Assembly (NCBI GenBank): GCA_023678885.1
Contig: CM042985.1
Span: forward strand, 31,816,465 to 31,880,464
Reading direction: 5' to 3'
DNA length: 64,000 nt
Source: Pogostemon cablin
Taxonomy: Eukaryota; Streptophyta; Magnoliopsida; Lamiales; Lamiaceae
The notes below the pieces were generated by a model that was not told the DNA's origin, did no database searches, and worked only from the letters and a program-made list of their open reading frames with translations. Positions within the stretch are counted from its first letter, which is position 1. Each line of letters starts with the position of its first letter. Shown here piece by piece: positions 23,296-35,186 of the stretch. The position numbers were made by a program, and so were the translations under genes.

Positions 23296-26200
23296 TCATT
23301 GGAGGGAATTGTAAAATAGAATGAGCACAACTGAGATACCGATTATCACCGGAAATGCCGTCACCAAGTACAGAGCTCCGTATCCCTGCATTCACAACAC
23401 CACATATCTCATGAAAGTACACTAACATTTCTGATGATTCTGAATTAGAGGAGGAAAAACATACCACAGCTGGGGGCACTTCGACGTCATCAGTCTCACC
23501 ATCCTCGATTTCTGCGGCTGAATCCCAATCAATCTTTAGCCTCTTGGCTGCCTCCCTTGGATTAACACCCGTGTCTGTGAATTTTTCATACAAGGATTTG
23601 CCTGCCTGTTTCTTCTTTGGTGCTTCTACCTGCAACATATTAAGCCAAACTTGCACATTTACTAAATCATTCGACCAGCTTTCGATCATCTATATCTCCT
23701 TTTTTTTGTACATTCATCAATACTAAACAACCATACTAACTCATTCCCTTTGGCAAAATTTGGTAAAGCAGCTTCATGCTAAGATCACATAGAACATGTC
23801 ACATACAAACTCCAAGCCAGTTAGTTAAAAAAAAGGTTCCGTTGGATCACAACCTAATAGCGAGATAGGATTATAATATCCAATTAAAGTAATAAAGAAT
23901 TAAGGTAATTCTCATACTTATTCTTTGTTTTTGACATTTTCAAGACTTATTAACCCACCTAATAATTTTAATGAACCACACACTCTACAAGCCCGCTTAA
24001 GTGCAATTAGTGCGTAAATTCCCTTATTTTTAGTAAATTTTTTAATCCCATGGAGTATTATTAACTCAATGTAAACCAAACACTCCCCAAGTCTATCAAT
24101 TTGCCAAACAATGACAAATTTTAGTAAGTGATAGAGATACCCAGGGGCTCCCCACTTTAAAAATGCACATAATATTACAAATACAGAAAAAAGTTCATAC
24201 AGATATGCTTTAGCTAAACCGGCATACTTTTATAACAAGTTAAAAAAGCTTAATAGATCAATCAAAAGAATTAAGAAATAGATGGCTAGATAGCTTCAGG
24301 GACTAAGCCGAGACAGGCATCTCAACTCCTGAGGCAAATCCTCCAACTAAACAACATGATTTGTGTGTTTCAGACAAAGTACAATCCAAGTTCATTTAAA
24401 GCAAACTGTGAATGCTAGATTAGCCACCAAACCATGGGTGCCAGTCCTTCCACTAAATAGTATACGTGTGCAGACTCATTCATCAGTTACGAATTTGTGA
24501 AAGGGTAATTTTGACCATGATGAAAACTTGTATATCATTTGCAACAATCTACAGAATCCGCAAATGTTTATAGCCTATAAATCATTGAAACCACCTTGGG
24601 ATCCTTTAAGTGAAAACTAAACATAATAATGCTAAGTGCTCAAGCTATAACGTACAACAGTTTCGTTTCAAAATCTAGATTCTAGAAGTGCTTAAAGTCG
24701 TGAGTTACCTCTAAATTAGGCCATTGAAGCATTTCCTCTGCTAGCATCCGCAAAGCAAGACGATTTTCAGGGATTTTTCCTTCATTTACCTGTTGATAAA
24801 AATCAATCAAATTGGAGGAATATGAGACAATTTTGAACTCTTCAGTATTTTTCTGAGTATAAAGGAGCAATGCAGAAATGAAAATTCTTCAAGTTATGAG
24901 TGATCAACTGCAATTGAAATATAAAGTAAATATTAAAACTATTATGATGACTTTTTTCAGAAGAAAATTTGGCTCAATGAAAGACAACTGAGTTTTTTGG
25001 TGTCATATGAAGCGAGGTAGAACAGCTAAATTTGTAGCATAAAAGGTAAACTATTTTAGAGTCTCTTGAGGGTTATTTGTGAATTAGAGCTACATCAGTG
25101 CCTCAGTCATTATTAGACATAGAAAAAGGAAGCCATTGATGAGAAGAAATAGCAAAGTCAAGCAAATAGATAACGAGTTACTTGTACTAAAGCATCAGCT
25201 AGATCATCCCGAGTTGGGGCATTCTCATCATCAATGCCAAGAAGACGCCTCCTTTCAACATCTCTGGGATCTTCAATCATTATGGTTAACTTGATCTGCA
25301 AAACCCAGCTTATATTTATTTACATCATATGCTGCAAGTGGCGAGTACATACAACAACCAAAATGATAAGGAGAAAATCATTCAAGAAGAAAAAGAGCGA
25401 ACCTCGTTGAAGAGCATATCTCTGTTTTTCTTAAGAAGCTCTAAAACCTAAAGGAGAAGTTCATCATACAATTAAGAAATACATACTATCAAGAACAGGA
25501 GAGAATTATAAAGTTAGAGAAAGGAGTTGTGGAGCTAACTCTTTTAATTTGCGAGACATATTCAAGGTCCTGAGGATCTGAGGCATCAACAGGTTCTTGG
25601 GTGGATATGGGAGTGGGAAATGTAGTGGAGGGGGAGTCCTCTTTATTAACCAACACAAGACCTGACATACGGCCATTTCCGTGCCTCCAGCGACCTATGG
25701 TCACATTGCTAACAGATGAGATGTAAGACGACTGACAATGTTAGTCAATAAAAGCTGAGGCAGAGACTAAGAGCGGCAGTGCCTGGAGGACACCAGACAC
25801 TCCCTTAACACCAACGAATTTACTGGAGTTTAGGCTAATTTAAAACTGTTGGCATCTATGACTTGAAAATTATCAGTGGCTGCTAATAGGATAACTATTA
25901 TTGAAAAATATCACAGTATATTGGTAAAAGTATTAAAAGTATGGCGATGTGATACTTTTCAATAATGGTTACTCATTTACAGCGTGATACATTCAACAGT
26001 TATTCAAGTTCTAGAGGGAGCACGTTGATAACTACATCCATTCGTTAAATGGCAATTATTTGCAATGAAGTTGTTGATAAAGGAAGATGATGAGATACAT
26101 AAACATAGTTGGTGCTCAGCTATAACAGAAATTCAGAAAAAGTGAAAGGGCATGGTACCTTTTGGAGCATCAATCACGAAACAGCGGTCATTAAAATGCA

Positions 26201-26475
26201 AAGATGGAGCATTAGGATTCTTAGGGTGAAAGATCTGCAGAAGAAAAAACAGTAACTAAGAGCCTAAACAAGCAGCTTATGAATTAAGTGATGTGTTGGA
26301 AGTAGAATAGAGATTAATTTAGAGTAATTATGATTAATCATGTTCATCTTAATTCGTCAAATAATTTAGAGAGAGAGAAGGTGGGGGTGATTACAGAGCG
26401 GAGTGTGGCGGCGGAATGTGAGAAAGGAACAGCGGCGGCAGAAGAGGTGGACGGAGTAACTCCGTGAGCTAGCAT
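23296..26475 (-). CDS. Y3IP1: Ycf3-interacting protein 1, chloroplastic (photosystem I assembly)
   Basis: Eight minus-strand exons, 26475-26395, 26234-26159, 25694-25540, 25447-25403, 25295-25182, 24789-24709, 23629-23465 and 23385-23296, join in frame to 268 residues. The Ser/Ala-rich N terminus (MLAHGVTPSTSSAAAVPFS) suits a plastid transit peptide. The conserved core contains LELLKKNRDMLFNE, IMIEDPRDVERRRLLGI and EEMLQWPNLE. The C terminus has one hydrophobic anchor (about 246-263) ending LILFYNSLQ. These are hallmarks of Y3IP1, a thylakoid protein that works with plastid-encoded Ycf3 in assembling photosystem I. Intron 6 (23630-24708) is the longest. Exon 2 and the start of exon 3 are less conserved, so their joints are less certain than the rest. 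Confidence 0.92.
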
Positions 26476-26689
26476 TGCCGGTAGGGGTAGGAGTAGATAT
26501 TTCAGAGTAATGATGATAATGTTTAGAAGAAAGTTTTCACTTTGTTCGCCACAGCATAGTATTGATCTAATTGCGCTGATGTTTGTTTTCGGTTCCAGAT
26601 TTACTAATAAAAAAATTATTTATGGTTTAGATTATTTCAATTAAATATGAGGGTATCTGATACAGTGCACTTAAGAGTTACTCCTATAA

Positions 26690-27140
26690 GGTAAAAATTA
26701 GGATGCACTTACTCATTAAAGTGATCTTTAGAATTTAGTATTATGGATAAGTGTATATTATTTTATATTAAAGGGTATACACTTTAATTAATAAGGGTAT
26801 ACTATTTGTTCTAAAATGTATATACTTTTATTATATTTTTTATTTTTCTTTAAAAAATAAAGGGTACACGTCTTGTTACTAAAGAGTATACAATTTAATA
26901 CAAAATTCTAAACGCATACGAAGTGTGTGCTTCCGTGCGTCCAGGCGCAGACAAATTTTTGTCTTCTAAAATAAATGATACATATCTTTATACTAAAAGA
27001 TATACAATTTAGCATAAAATTTTAAAGGCACACGGAATGTGCTTCCGTGTGCCCGGACACACACAAACTTATACAATTTAGTATAAAATTTTAAAGGCAC
27101 ACGAAATGTGCACCCGTGTACCGAACACACACAAGCTTTT
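26690..27140. repeat. Dispersed repeat with tandem GTGTGCC-type ends
   Basis: AT-rich repeat with motifs such as AAAGGGTATACACTTT and AAATAAAGGGTACAC. It ends in three successive variants of a unit running from ACAATTTAGTATAAAATTTT to a GC-rich motif like CACACGGAATGTGC (about 26876-26957, 27009-27066, 27068-27133). An inverted relative lies at about 62050-62460. No coding capacity; class unknown. Confidence 0.6.
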
Positions 27141-27510
27141 GCCTTAAATTAAACATATTTATATCATATCTTCCTGCCATTATTTATTTGATTTATAAAT
27201 TCATCAAATTCTAAATCTAGAATTCTTATTCCAACTTATTTCAAAAATAAACAATCGATCTCTCAAGTCGAGAGAGTATTAATTATACAAACAAATAAAA
27301 TAGAAAAAAATTTAAAGTATGACAATTTTTTAATAATTATCATTCTAATTTTTTATGATAATGATTTTTTTATGTGTCACACTTTAAACATTACATCAAA
27401 TTTTATTTCCCAATCAAGAAAAGAAACATTACATTAATTTTTACTCTTAAAAGTAAATATTATTTACAAATCTATTATTTTCACCTCGTACACATACCAT
27501 ATTTTATAAT

Positions 27511-27749
27511 GAGTTCATTGAAAAAAAAATCACGAACTTTACTTTTATTGTAAATTAATCCTCACTTTTGAGAAATTACAAAAAAAATCACAATCTTTAC
27601 GTATTGTTACAAAAAAACCTACTATTAGTCGCAAATTAGGTTTTTTTTTTACAATAATACTTAAAGGTTGTGATTTTTTTACATTTTCTCAAAAGTAAGA
27701 ATTAATTTGCAATAGAAGTTAAGTTCGTGGTTTTTTTTGCACTTAACCC
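27511..27749. mobile_element. MULE-type foldback MITE, copy 2, with 9-bp target-site duplication
   Basis: It has the same arms as 22715-22955 (ATCACGAACTTTACTTTTA, then TTAATCCTCACTTTTGAG, with complements on the right ending TTGCACTTAACCC). Flanking 9-mers TTTTATAAT (27502-27510) and TTTTACAAT (27750-27758) match at 8 of 9, the TSD size expected of Mutator-like elements. Confidence 0.75.
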
Positions 27750-27772
27750 TTTTACAATTGACTATTTATTAC

Positions 27773-27826
27773 TCCCTCCGTCCCATTGAAACGTTCGCGT
27801 ATGTTTCAATGGGACGGAGGTAGTAC
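27773..27826. mobile_element. Minimal Stowaway remnant: two terminal repeats forming a hairpin
   Basis: CTCCCTCCGTCCCATTGAAA is followed after about 10 bases by its complement TTTCAATGGGACGGAG, with only a GGTAG/GGGAG difference at the tip. TA lies on both sides. This is a whole Stowaway reduced to about 55 bp. Confidence 0.7.
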
Positions 27827-27848
27827 TTAAAAATACGAGTGTATATTG

Positions 27849-28145
27849 GATGCACCCGGGTGCAAGGGTGCACCCACATGTGTATAACTTTTTATTCTAT
27901 TTTGTATACGTGTTTCGTAATAATTGTATATTTTTTTCACATTAAATTTTTCTAAAAAAACTAGCATCATATGTGTATAACTTTTTTTCAATAGTGTATA
28001 AATATTTTTAAATAATTGTATATTTTTTTATACTCAATTTTTCATTAAAAAACCTAACAATTAAATTATATACATTTATTCTCTTGATTGTATATGTTTA
28101 TGTTTATATTTGTATATGGGTGCAACCTATCTTAGGGTGCACACT
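27849..28145. mobile_element. Candidate MITE with GGTGCACCC termini
   Basis: The left end carries TGCACCCGGGTGCAAGGGTG and the right end GGGTGCAACC and AGGGTGCAC, which are inverted relatives. The centre is AT-rich with repeated GTGTATAACTTTTT. Target-site duplication is not clear. Confidence 0.45.
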
Positions 28146-28195
28146 ATAATTAGCCTAAAATACTAGTACTTCATATCTATATCTATATATCTATA

Positions 28196-28540
28196 TCTAT
28201 ATATATAAAAGCACCTGAAAATTTAGTATTTTAATATGTATTGAGGTGAGATAAATAATATTTTAATGTATAATGAATGTTTGTATTAATGTGGCGGATG
28301 AGTCCCATTGAAATATTATAATTACTTAATTGTGTGGGTCTCATAAAAAAAATTAATTGTTATAATAAAACAACCAATTTAAAAATATGTAATTATTAGG
28401 ATGAGATTGAGGAAATACGTAATTATATGTGTTTATGTGTCCATGGCATATATATACCGTATATAAATAATAAAAATCTATATTTATATAATTTTATTTT
28501 TTAAAATCTATCTCTGTGCAACGCACTTGTTTTTTTCTAA
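28196..28540 (+). mobile_element. Small non-autonomous Helitron candidate
   Basis: The 5' end TCTATATATATAAAAGCACC and the 3' hairpin GTGC-AAC-GCAC followed 12 bases later by CTAA have the TC...hairpin-CTRR layout of plant Helitrons. Length is about 345 bp with no coding sequence. The base after CTAA is A rather than T, so the exact end is uncertain. Confidence 0.6.
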
Positions 28541-28614
28541 ATTTAATAAAATTGATTAAAATAAATAAATAAATAATTTTTCTTTTTAACTTCGTATCCG
28601 GTGAAGATTAAATG

Positions 28615-30350
28615 TGTAACGGCCATGTTATTTACACATATATATTATGGATATATTTATTTATTATATATTAATTATATTAATCTACTTAGCATATCCA
28701 TATATATATTTATTTAGAAATTAGATTGTGATATCTTTCCCCACGATTTTCTCTACTTCCCTTATCTATCTCTCTTCGTAAAGTTAGGATTCACTCCCAT
28801 ATACATTGTAAAACCTCAACATATGGATATCGCATTACAGGATCCCTTTCTCTATATAAGTCAGTTATGCATCTTTATTTTTCTGTTGAAAACCCTATTC
28901 TCTAAATTTTCTCCAATTCATGATCAACGCTCGTAGCCAAACCCTTTATGCAGCAAATTCGTTACGTCTCAACACTAGATGAAAGAAACATCCGTATCTC
29001 TTTCGATTGTATTATCCCAAAACCAAGTAAGTTATTCTCATATTTATTAATTCATGTGAGGCTATTAAATTCGTTGGTTTCAAGACGTTGGACACGTGCC
29101 GTTTATGTTCAATCACTACAAAAGCCGCTACTTGTTTAATTGGTTCCCATATTTAATCTCATCACATATATATAGTATAAGAAATCCGTTTCCTATTTTA
29201 AATTATTGATTTACTTTATACTTATTTGTCCCACTTGCAGCTCATCTAGTTATGTGAGTTGATTAATATTATAATAGTTTTCGTGCAGAGCATTACTGAC
29301 AGATCACCTGTGTACCATATGTGTCAATACTAGTTAATTTGGAATTTATATATGGTTAGTTATATCAATTAGTGAAATATTTAGACCTATAGTCAGTTTA
29401 TTAGACAAGTTCTTTACCCTTGATGTCTAGTCTGATTGGATTTATATATGGAACACCCACTTGCCAATTATCTTCTTAAAAAAATTCATGGATACTTATT
29501 ATTTAGGTTATAGCAGTAGTGCCTTGAGTAATTTATTGGAGTTTTGGGTGTTATTATTATTTCCTTAAATTATTTAGCCTAGTTTAGTTTCGTAAATCAT
29601 TAAAGATTAAATATCCTAATTTGATTTCTAAGGTTTTCGATTACATATATATATATAAATAAGTACCTCATTATTATTTTAATATTATTTAATTATCTAG
29701 TTAGTTAGTTTATATTTTCTTATAAATTAGATATTAGTCTTATTCATATTTATGTACTAATAGGCGACGAGAAGTTTGGGAATTAGAGGTTCCGCTGCAT
29801 CAATAATTGGATTACAACCAACTCAGCACATTTTAAAGGTGGGAAAATTCTTACTTGACTCTATTAACTGCTATTATGTAATATCTATGGGTTCATGCAT
29901 GTACATATAGGTCTCCTGACCTTTATAAACGAGACATTTACTACTTGAATAATTGAGTAATCTTATTCAGTACATTTACATCTATATTTCATGTTACTTA
30001 TTTGGTATTTATATATGGTATTTAATTTTGGCAAGTACGTTTCTCCAATGAGCTTGTGGTTTTGCTCATCCCAAATATTTTATCATTTCAGATGGAGGAG
30101 CTGGCGTGGTGGGACATAAGGAAGATGCTTAGCACAATTTTATCTTCATAAAGACCATATTATTATTTTTAAATTTTTGCTAGACTTATTGACTTATGTA
30201 ATTTATTTCAAGTATTACATTTGGATTTTATAACTTATGAAGTTGGATCTTTTGATTATTAAAATTTATCTCTTTTATGATTCCGCTCAAAATGGTTTTT
30301 ATTTATTAAATGTGATGTTTTTTAAATAGTTAGAAATTTAGACTGTGACA
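28615..30350 (+). repeat. 5' LTR of the gypsy element
   Basis: 1,736 bp. It includes a likely TATA box CTATATAAG (about 28852-28860) followed by a pyrimidine-rich start region. A 63-residue open frame at 28948 is present in both LTRs but resembles nothing I know and is not called a gene. Confidence 0.93.
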
Positions 30351-30641
30351 GTGTGGTATCAGAGCGGTTGTATGATTATGTATACCCATTTAAAAAAAAA
30401 TTGCTAGCATCTATCTGTCACACTACGGCAGCTCCAAAGAGGTATGGCATTTACAGAAATTACATTTATACAAGTTTATCATTTTACGAATTCATGTGAG
30501 CTTAATATATTTTTAAAGGATTTCAATACAAGTATTGATGCAGTAAGGACAAGTCATTCATATAGCACTTAGAGCCTATTAATTAGAATTATTTTATATC
30601 GTTAGTAAAACGATGTGTTAGTAGCCCAAATTGTATGCAGG

Positions 30642-32192
30642 ATGCAGGCCGGACGTAGACTTAGAACTCCTCATAGGAATCCTAATAGAAATGCTAATGC
30701 TAATGCCGATGATGCTAATGCTTTGCCGAACTTGGTTCCGAACCCTAATCAGAACCAAGCTCCACCTGAAGTTCCAAACCAAGTTCCACCACAAGTTCCG
30801 AGAAATTTTCAAGGAGAATTATCAAAGAAATTTCAGAAGTACAACCCGCCTAAGCTTACCGGATGTGAGGATCCAGAGTATGTGGAAGAGATGTTCATAA
30901 CTTTGGATAGAATTTTTGATGTTATGGGGTGCGATGATGCACAACGAGTCCGCTTGGCTTCTTTTCTGATCGTTGAGGATGCATATCACTGGTGGAGTGG
31001 CTATTGGAGAATGAGACCAGCTAAGGATAGGACAACTCTTACTTGGGATGATTTTAAGGACATTATGATGGATGAATATTACCCCGACTCTTACCGTGAT
31101 GAGAAGGAAGCTGAGTTCCTTGAGTTGCAGCAGGGGAATATGACAGTGATTGAGTATGAGAGAAAGTTCAACCAGCTGTGCAGATCTGTCCCAGATTTAG
31201 TAGACACAGACCATAAAAAGACTAAACGCTTTCTGAAGGGGTTACGACCTGACATACGTTATATCATCGCTGGAAGTGGTCCTATGTCTTTTGCTGAGAC
31301 ACATCGAAGAGCAGCAGGGTTAGGTGCGACTATGCAGATGGAGAAAGCAAGACAGAAAAAGGTTTAGACTTCTGGAAAAAGGAAGTGGGAAGGTACTACT
31401 CAAAGTAGAAGCGTAAATCAGTTTAAGCAAGCAAACACTGGGAAGAGCACTGGGCCAAATTATCAATCACCTAAGCCTCTTTGCACCTCATGTGGAAAAA
31501 ATCATAGGGGAACGTGCTTAGTTGGTCAAGGGAGATATTACAGATGTCATGATCTGGGGCACACATCATATAACTGCCCCAAGGGAGCACATATGAGTTC
31601 AGGATCGAGGGGACAGCCACAGATGAGTTCAGGATCTAGAGCACAGCCTGCAGCTAGTAGATCTACTCAGGGATCAGGTGGGAGGTCGAGGATGTTCGCT
31701 ATGATAGATGAGGAGAAAGAGCAAGAGCCGAGTGTGATGACAGATATGTTATCAGTATCTAATGTTCCTGCTTTAGCATTATTTGATACTGGAGCTTCCC
31801 ATTCTTTCATATCCAAAAAGTTTTGCAATGTGCTTGGTAGTAAAATATTTGAGGTAGATGAGTCTCTATCTTTAGATATTAGTCTACCTGCCGGTAAGGG
31901 AATTCATACTCATACTATGGTGAAAGACATCAACATATGCATTAATGGGAAGAATCTTGAAGCAGAACTGTATGTGATAGACATGAAGGACTTTGACATA
32001 ATCCTAGGAATGGATTGGTTAGCTAAGTATCAAGCGAATGCCAGATGCAAAGATCGGAAGATAACCTTTACACTTCCAAGTGATGAGGGAACAACTGTTT
32101 ATGAAGCCAAGAGTGGTTTTGTACCACGAGTGATTTCTGCACTGAAAGCAGTAAAGATGTTGAGGAAAGAACTTGTAAAGGGTATTTGGTGA
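30642..32192 (+). pseudogene. Gypsy gag-protease region with a stop codon
   Basis: Gag begins at about 30642 (MQAGRRLRTP), has an Asn/Pro-rich lead and a Retrotrans_gag domain with HWWSGYWRM and FLELQQGNMTVIEYERKFNQL. A TAG at 31365 interrupts it. The zinc knuckle near 31540 reads YYRCHDLGHTSYNCP, so its first cysteine is Tyr. The retropepsin active site ALFDTGASHSF is near 31780, with IILGMDWL downstream. The frame closes at 32190 and pol resumes in another frame. Confidence 0.9.
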
Positions 32193-35176
32193 ATATAATG
32201 GGTACTCCTTCTGAGACGGTTATGATATCTGATGTACCTGTTGTATGTGAATACCCAAACGTATTTCCTGACGATTTGCCCAGAATCACAGTGGATCGAC
32301 AAGTTGAATTCACTATAGACTTGATGCCTAGGGCAGCACCGGTGTCTAAAGCACTGTATAGAATGGCACCCACGGAGCTACAGGAATTGAAAATTCAGAT
32401 TCAAGAATTACTCGACTTGGGTCTTGTACGGCCAAGTGTCTCACCGTGGGGAGCACCAGTTCTCTTTGTAAAGAAGAAGGATGGAACTTTAAGAATGTGC
32501 ATTGATTATCGAGAATTAAATCGTCTAACTGTGAAGAATAAATATCCCCTACCTAGAATCGAAGATTTGTTTGATCAGCTAGCCGGAGCAAGTATATTTT
32601 CAAAGATTGATTTGAGATCAGGCTATCATCAGCTAAAGATCAAAGAAGGAAATATAGCCAAGACGGCTTTTAGAACTCGCTATGGGCACTACGAATTTGT
32701 AGTAATGCCTTTTGGATTGACAAATGCACCAGCAGTATTCATGGATTTGATGAACAGAGTTTTCCACCCGTACTTGGATCAGTTTGTCATTGTCTTCATA
32801 GATGACATACTGGTATACTCGAAAGATAAGCTGCAGCATGAAGAGCATCTAAGAATTGTACTTGAGACACTTCACAGAGAGAAGTTATATGCAAAATTCA
32901 AGAAATGTGAATTTTGGCTAAATCGAGTTGCATTTTTAGGGCACGTGATTACTGCTCAAGGGATTGAAGTTGACCCATCAAAAGTGGAGGCCGTAAATGA
33001 GTGGAGATCTCCTACCCGTGTGAATAAAGTTCGGAGTTTCTTAGGGTTGGCCGGTTACTATCGAAGATTTATTGAATGATTCTCCAAGATAGCAACCCCT
33101 TTAACTCGGTTGACTAGAAAATGAGTGAAGTTTCAGTGGACGGATGTGTGTGAGGCAAGTTTTAAGAAACTAAAGGAGAGTTTGACTTCAGCACCAGTTT
33201 TGGTCATTCCTAATCCTACAGAAGAGTTCACAGTTTATAGTGATGGATCCAAACAAGGGCTTGGTTGCGTTCTGATGCAGCATGGGAAAGTTGTGGCTTA
33301 TGCTTCAAGGCAATTAAAGACGCATGAGATGAACTACCCCACACATGACTTGGAGCTTGCGGCAGTAGTCCACGCTTTAAAGATTTGGAGACACTACCTG
33401 TATGGAGGGAGATGTGTGATTTACACGGACCACAAAAGTTTGAAGTATATCTTCACACAAAAGGAGTTGAATATGAGACAAAGGAGATGGCTAGAGCTTG
33501 TCAAAGATTATGATTGCACCATTGATTACCACCCGGATAAGGCAAATGTGGTGACAGATGCGTTGAGTCGCAAGATGAAGGGAGAGATAAGTTGTTTGCT
33601 CACCGAGCAAGAGAAATTGGTAAATGAGTTTGCTAAAATGAGAATTGAGATTATAGTACCACCTGAAAGTACAAATGCAGTTCTGTCAGCTTTAGTGGTA
33701 CAACCTACGTTGAGAGAGAAGATCCGAAATGCTCAAAGTCGAGACTCCTTTTTACAAAGGATGAATGGACGAGTGAGTGAAGGTATAGGTAAAGGCTTTG
33801 TAGTTACAGATGACGATAATTTGATTTATGAAGGAAGGTTGTGTGTTCCATGTGATGAAAATTTGAAGAGAGAAATTTTGGAAGAGGCACATGATACGCC
33901 TTATACAGTGCATCCGGGAGGAACAAAGATGTACCATGACCTCAAGGAAAGGTTTTGGTGGAGAGGTATGAAACAAGATATTGGGAGTTTTGTGGAGAGG
34001 TGTTTAACTTGTCAACAAGTTAAAGTTGAACACCAATGACCAGCGGAAAAATTACAACCCCTTGAGATACCTGAATGGAAGTGGGATCAGATAGCCATGG
34101 ATTTTGTAGTAGGATTACCAAGATCAGTCAAAGGTAATCATGTTATATGGGTTATAATTGATCGTTTGACGAAGTGTGCTCACTTCTTGCCAGTGAAGAT
34201 GACATTTGGAATGGAACAGTTTGCTCAGTTCTACATTTAAGAGATAGTGAGGTTGCATGGGGTACCTCAATCAATTGTTTCTGATAGAGATACTCGATTT
34301 ACTTCGAATTTTTGGAAGAGTTTACACAGTGCTTTGGGGACAAGGTTGAATTTCAGTACATCTTTTCATCCGCAGTCAGACGGGCAATCTGAGAGGACGA
34401 TCCAGACCTTGGAGGATATGTTGAGGGCATGTGTTATTGACTTGGGTAGCAGTTGGGAGAGATACCTGACTTTAGTGGAATTTGCATATAACAATAGTTT
34501 TCAAGCAACTATTCGAATGGCACCTTATGAGGCTTTGTACGGAAGAAAATGTAGATCACCTCTATATTGGGATGAAGTTGGAGAAAGAAGAGTGTTGGGA
34601 CCACAAATAGTTGAGGAAACAGTTGACAAAGTTGAGATGATCCGAGAGAAGATTAAAACAGCTCAAGATAGACAGAAGTCTTATGCAGATAATCGTCGGA
34701 GGGATTTGCAGTTTGATGTGGGAGAACACGTATTTTTGAAGGTTTCACCTATGAGAGGAGTTGTCCGTTTTGGGATGAAAGGAAAGTTGAAGCCAAGATT
34801 TATTGGGCCCTTTGAGATTTTGGAACGAGTTGGAGAGTTGGCTTATCGATTAGTTTTACCGCAGGAGCTATCTGTATTTCACAATATTTTTCACGTCTCC
34901 ATGTTGAGGAAGTATGTACATGATCAAAATCATGTGATCAACCATACGGTTATTCACGTGAATGATGACTTGACTTATGAGGAAGAGCCGATTGAGATTT
35001 TGGAGAGGAAGGTCTTAAAGACAAGAAGTAGAGATATTCCACTAGTGAGAGTCCGATGGAGTCATCACACTAATGATGAGGCCACGTGGGAGCGAGAAGA
35101 TGATTTACATACTAGATTTCCTACTCTCTTTGGCAAAGGTACGCTATTTAATTTCGAGGACGAAATTTATTTTTAG
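32186..35176 (+). pseudogene. Gypsy pol region (RT, RNase H, integrase, chromodomain-like tail), interrupted
   Basis: Reverse transcriptase (32186-33079) shows LRMCIDYRELN, SKIDLRSGYHQ and the catalytic FIDDILVYS. RNase H (about 33125-33590) shows VYSDGSKQGLG and YTDHKSL. Integrase has the zinc-binding HPGGTKMYHDL...CLTCQQ (about 33910-34020), then the core with MDFVVGLP, VSDRDTRFTS and HPQSDGQSERT. The C terminus (about 34990-35140) has EILERKVLKTRSRDIPLVRV and ATWERED, a chromodomain-like tail that would target insertion to marked chromatin. In-frame stops occur at 33077, 33124, 34037 and 34238. Confidence 0.93.
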
Positions 35177-35186
35177 GAGGGTAGGA

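Noticed and set aside
23279..24870. Independent short minus-strand genes
   Set aside because: These are exons 6-8 of Y3IP1 with intron read-through.
28948..29139. 63-codon frame repeated at 35520-35711
   Set aside because: It lies in both copies of the gypsy LTR; repetition is due to the LTRs, and the sequence shows no family motif.
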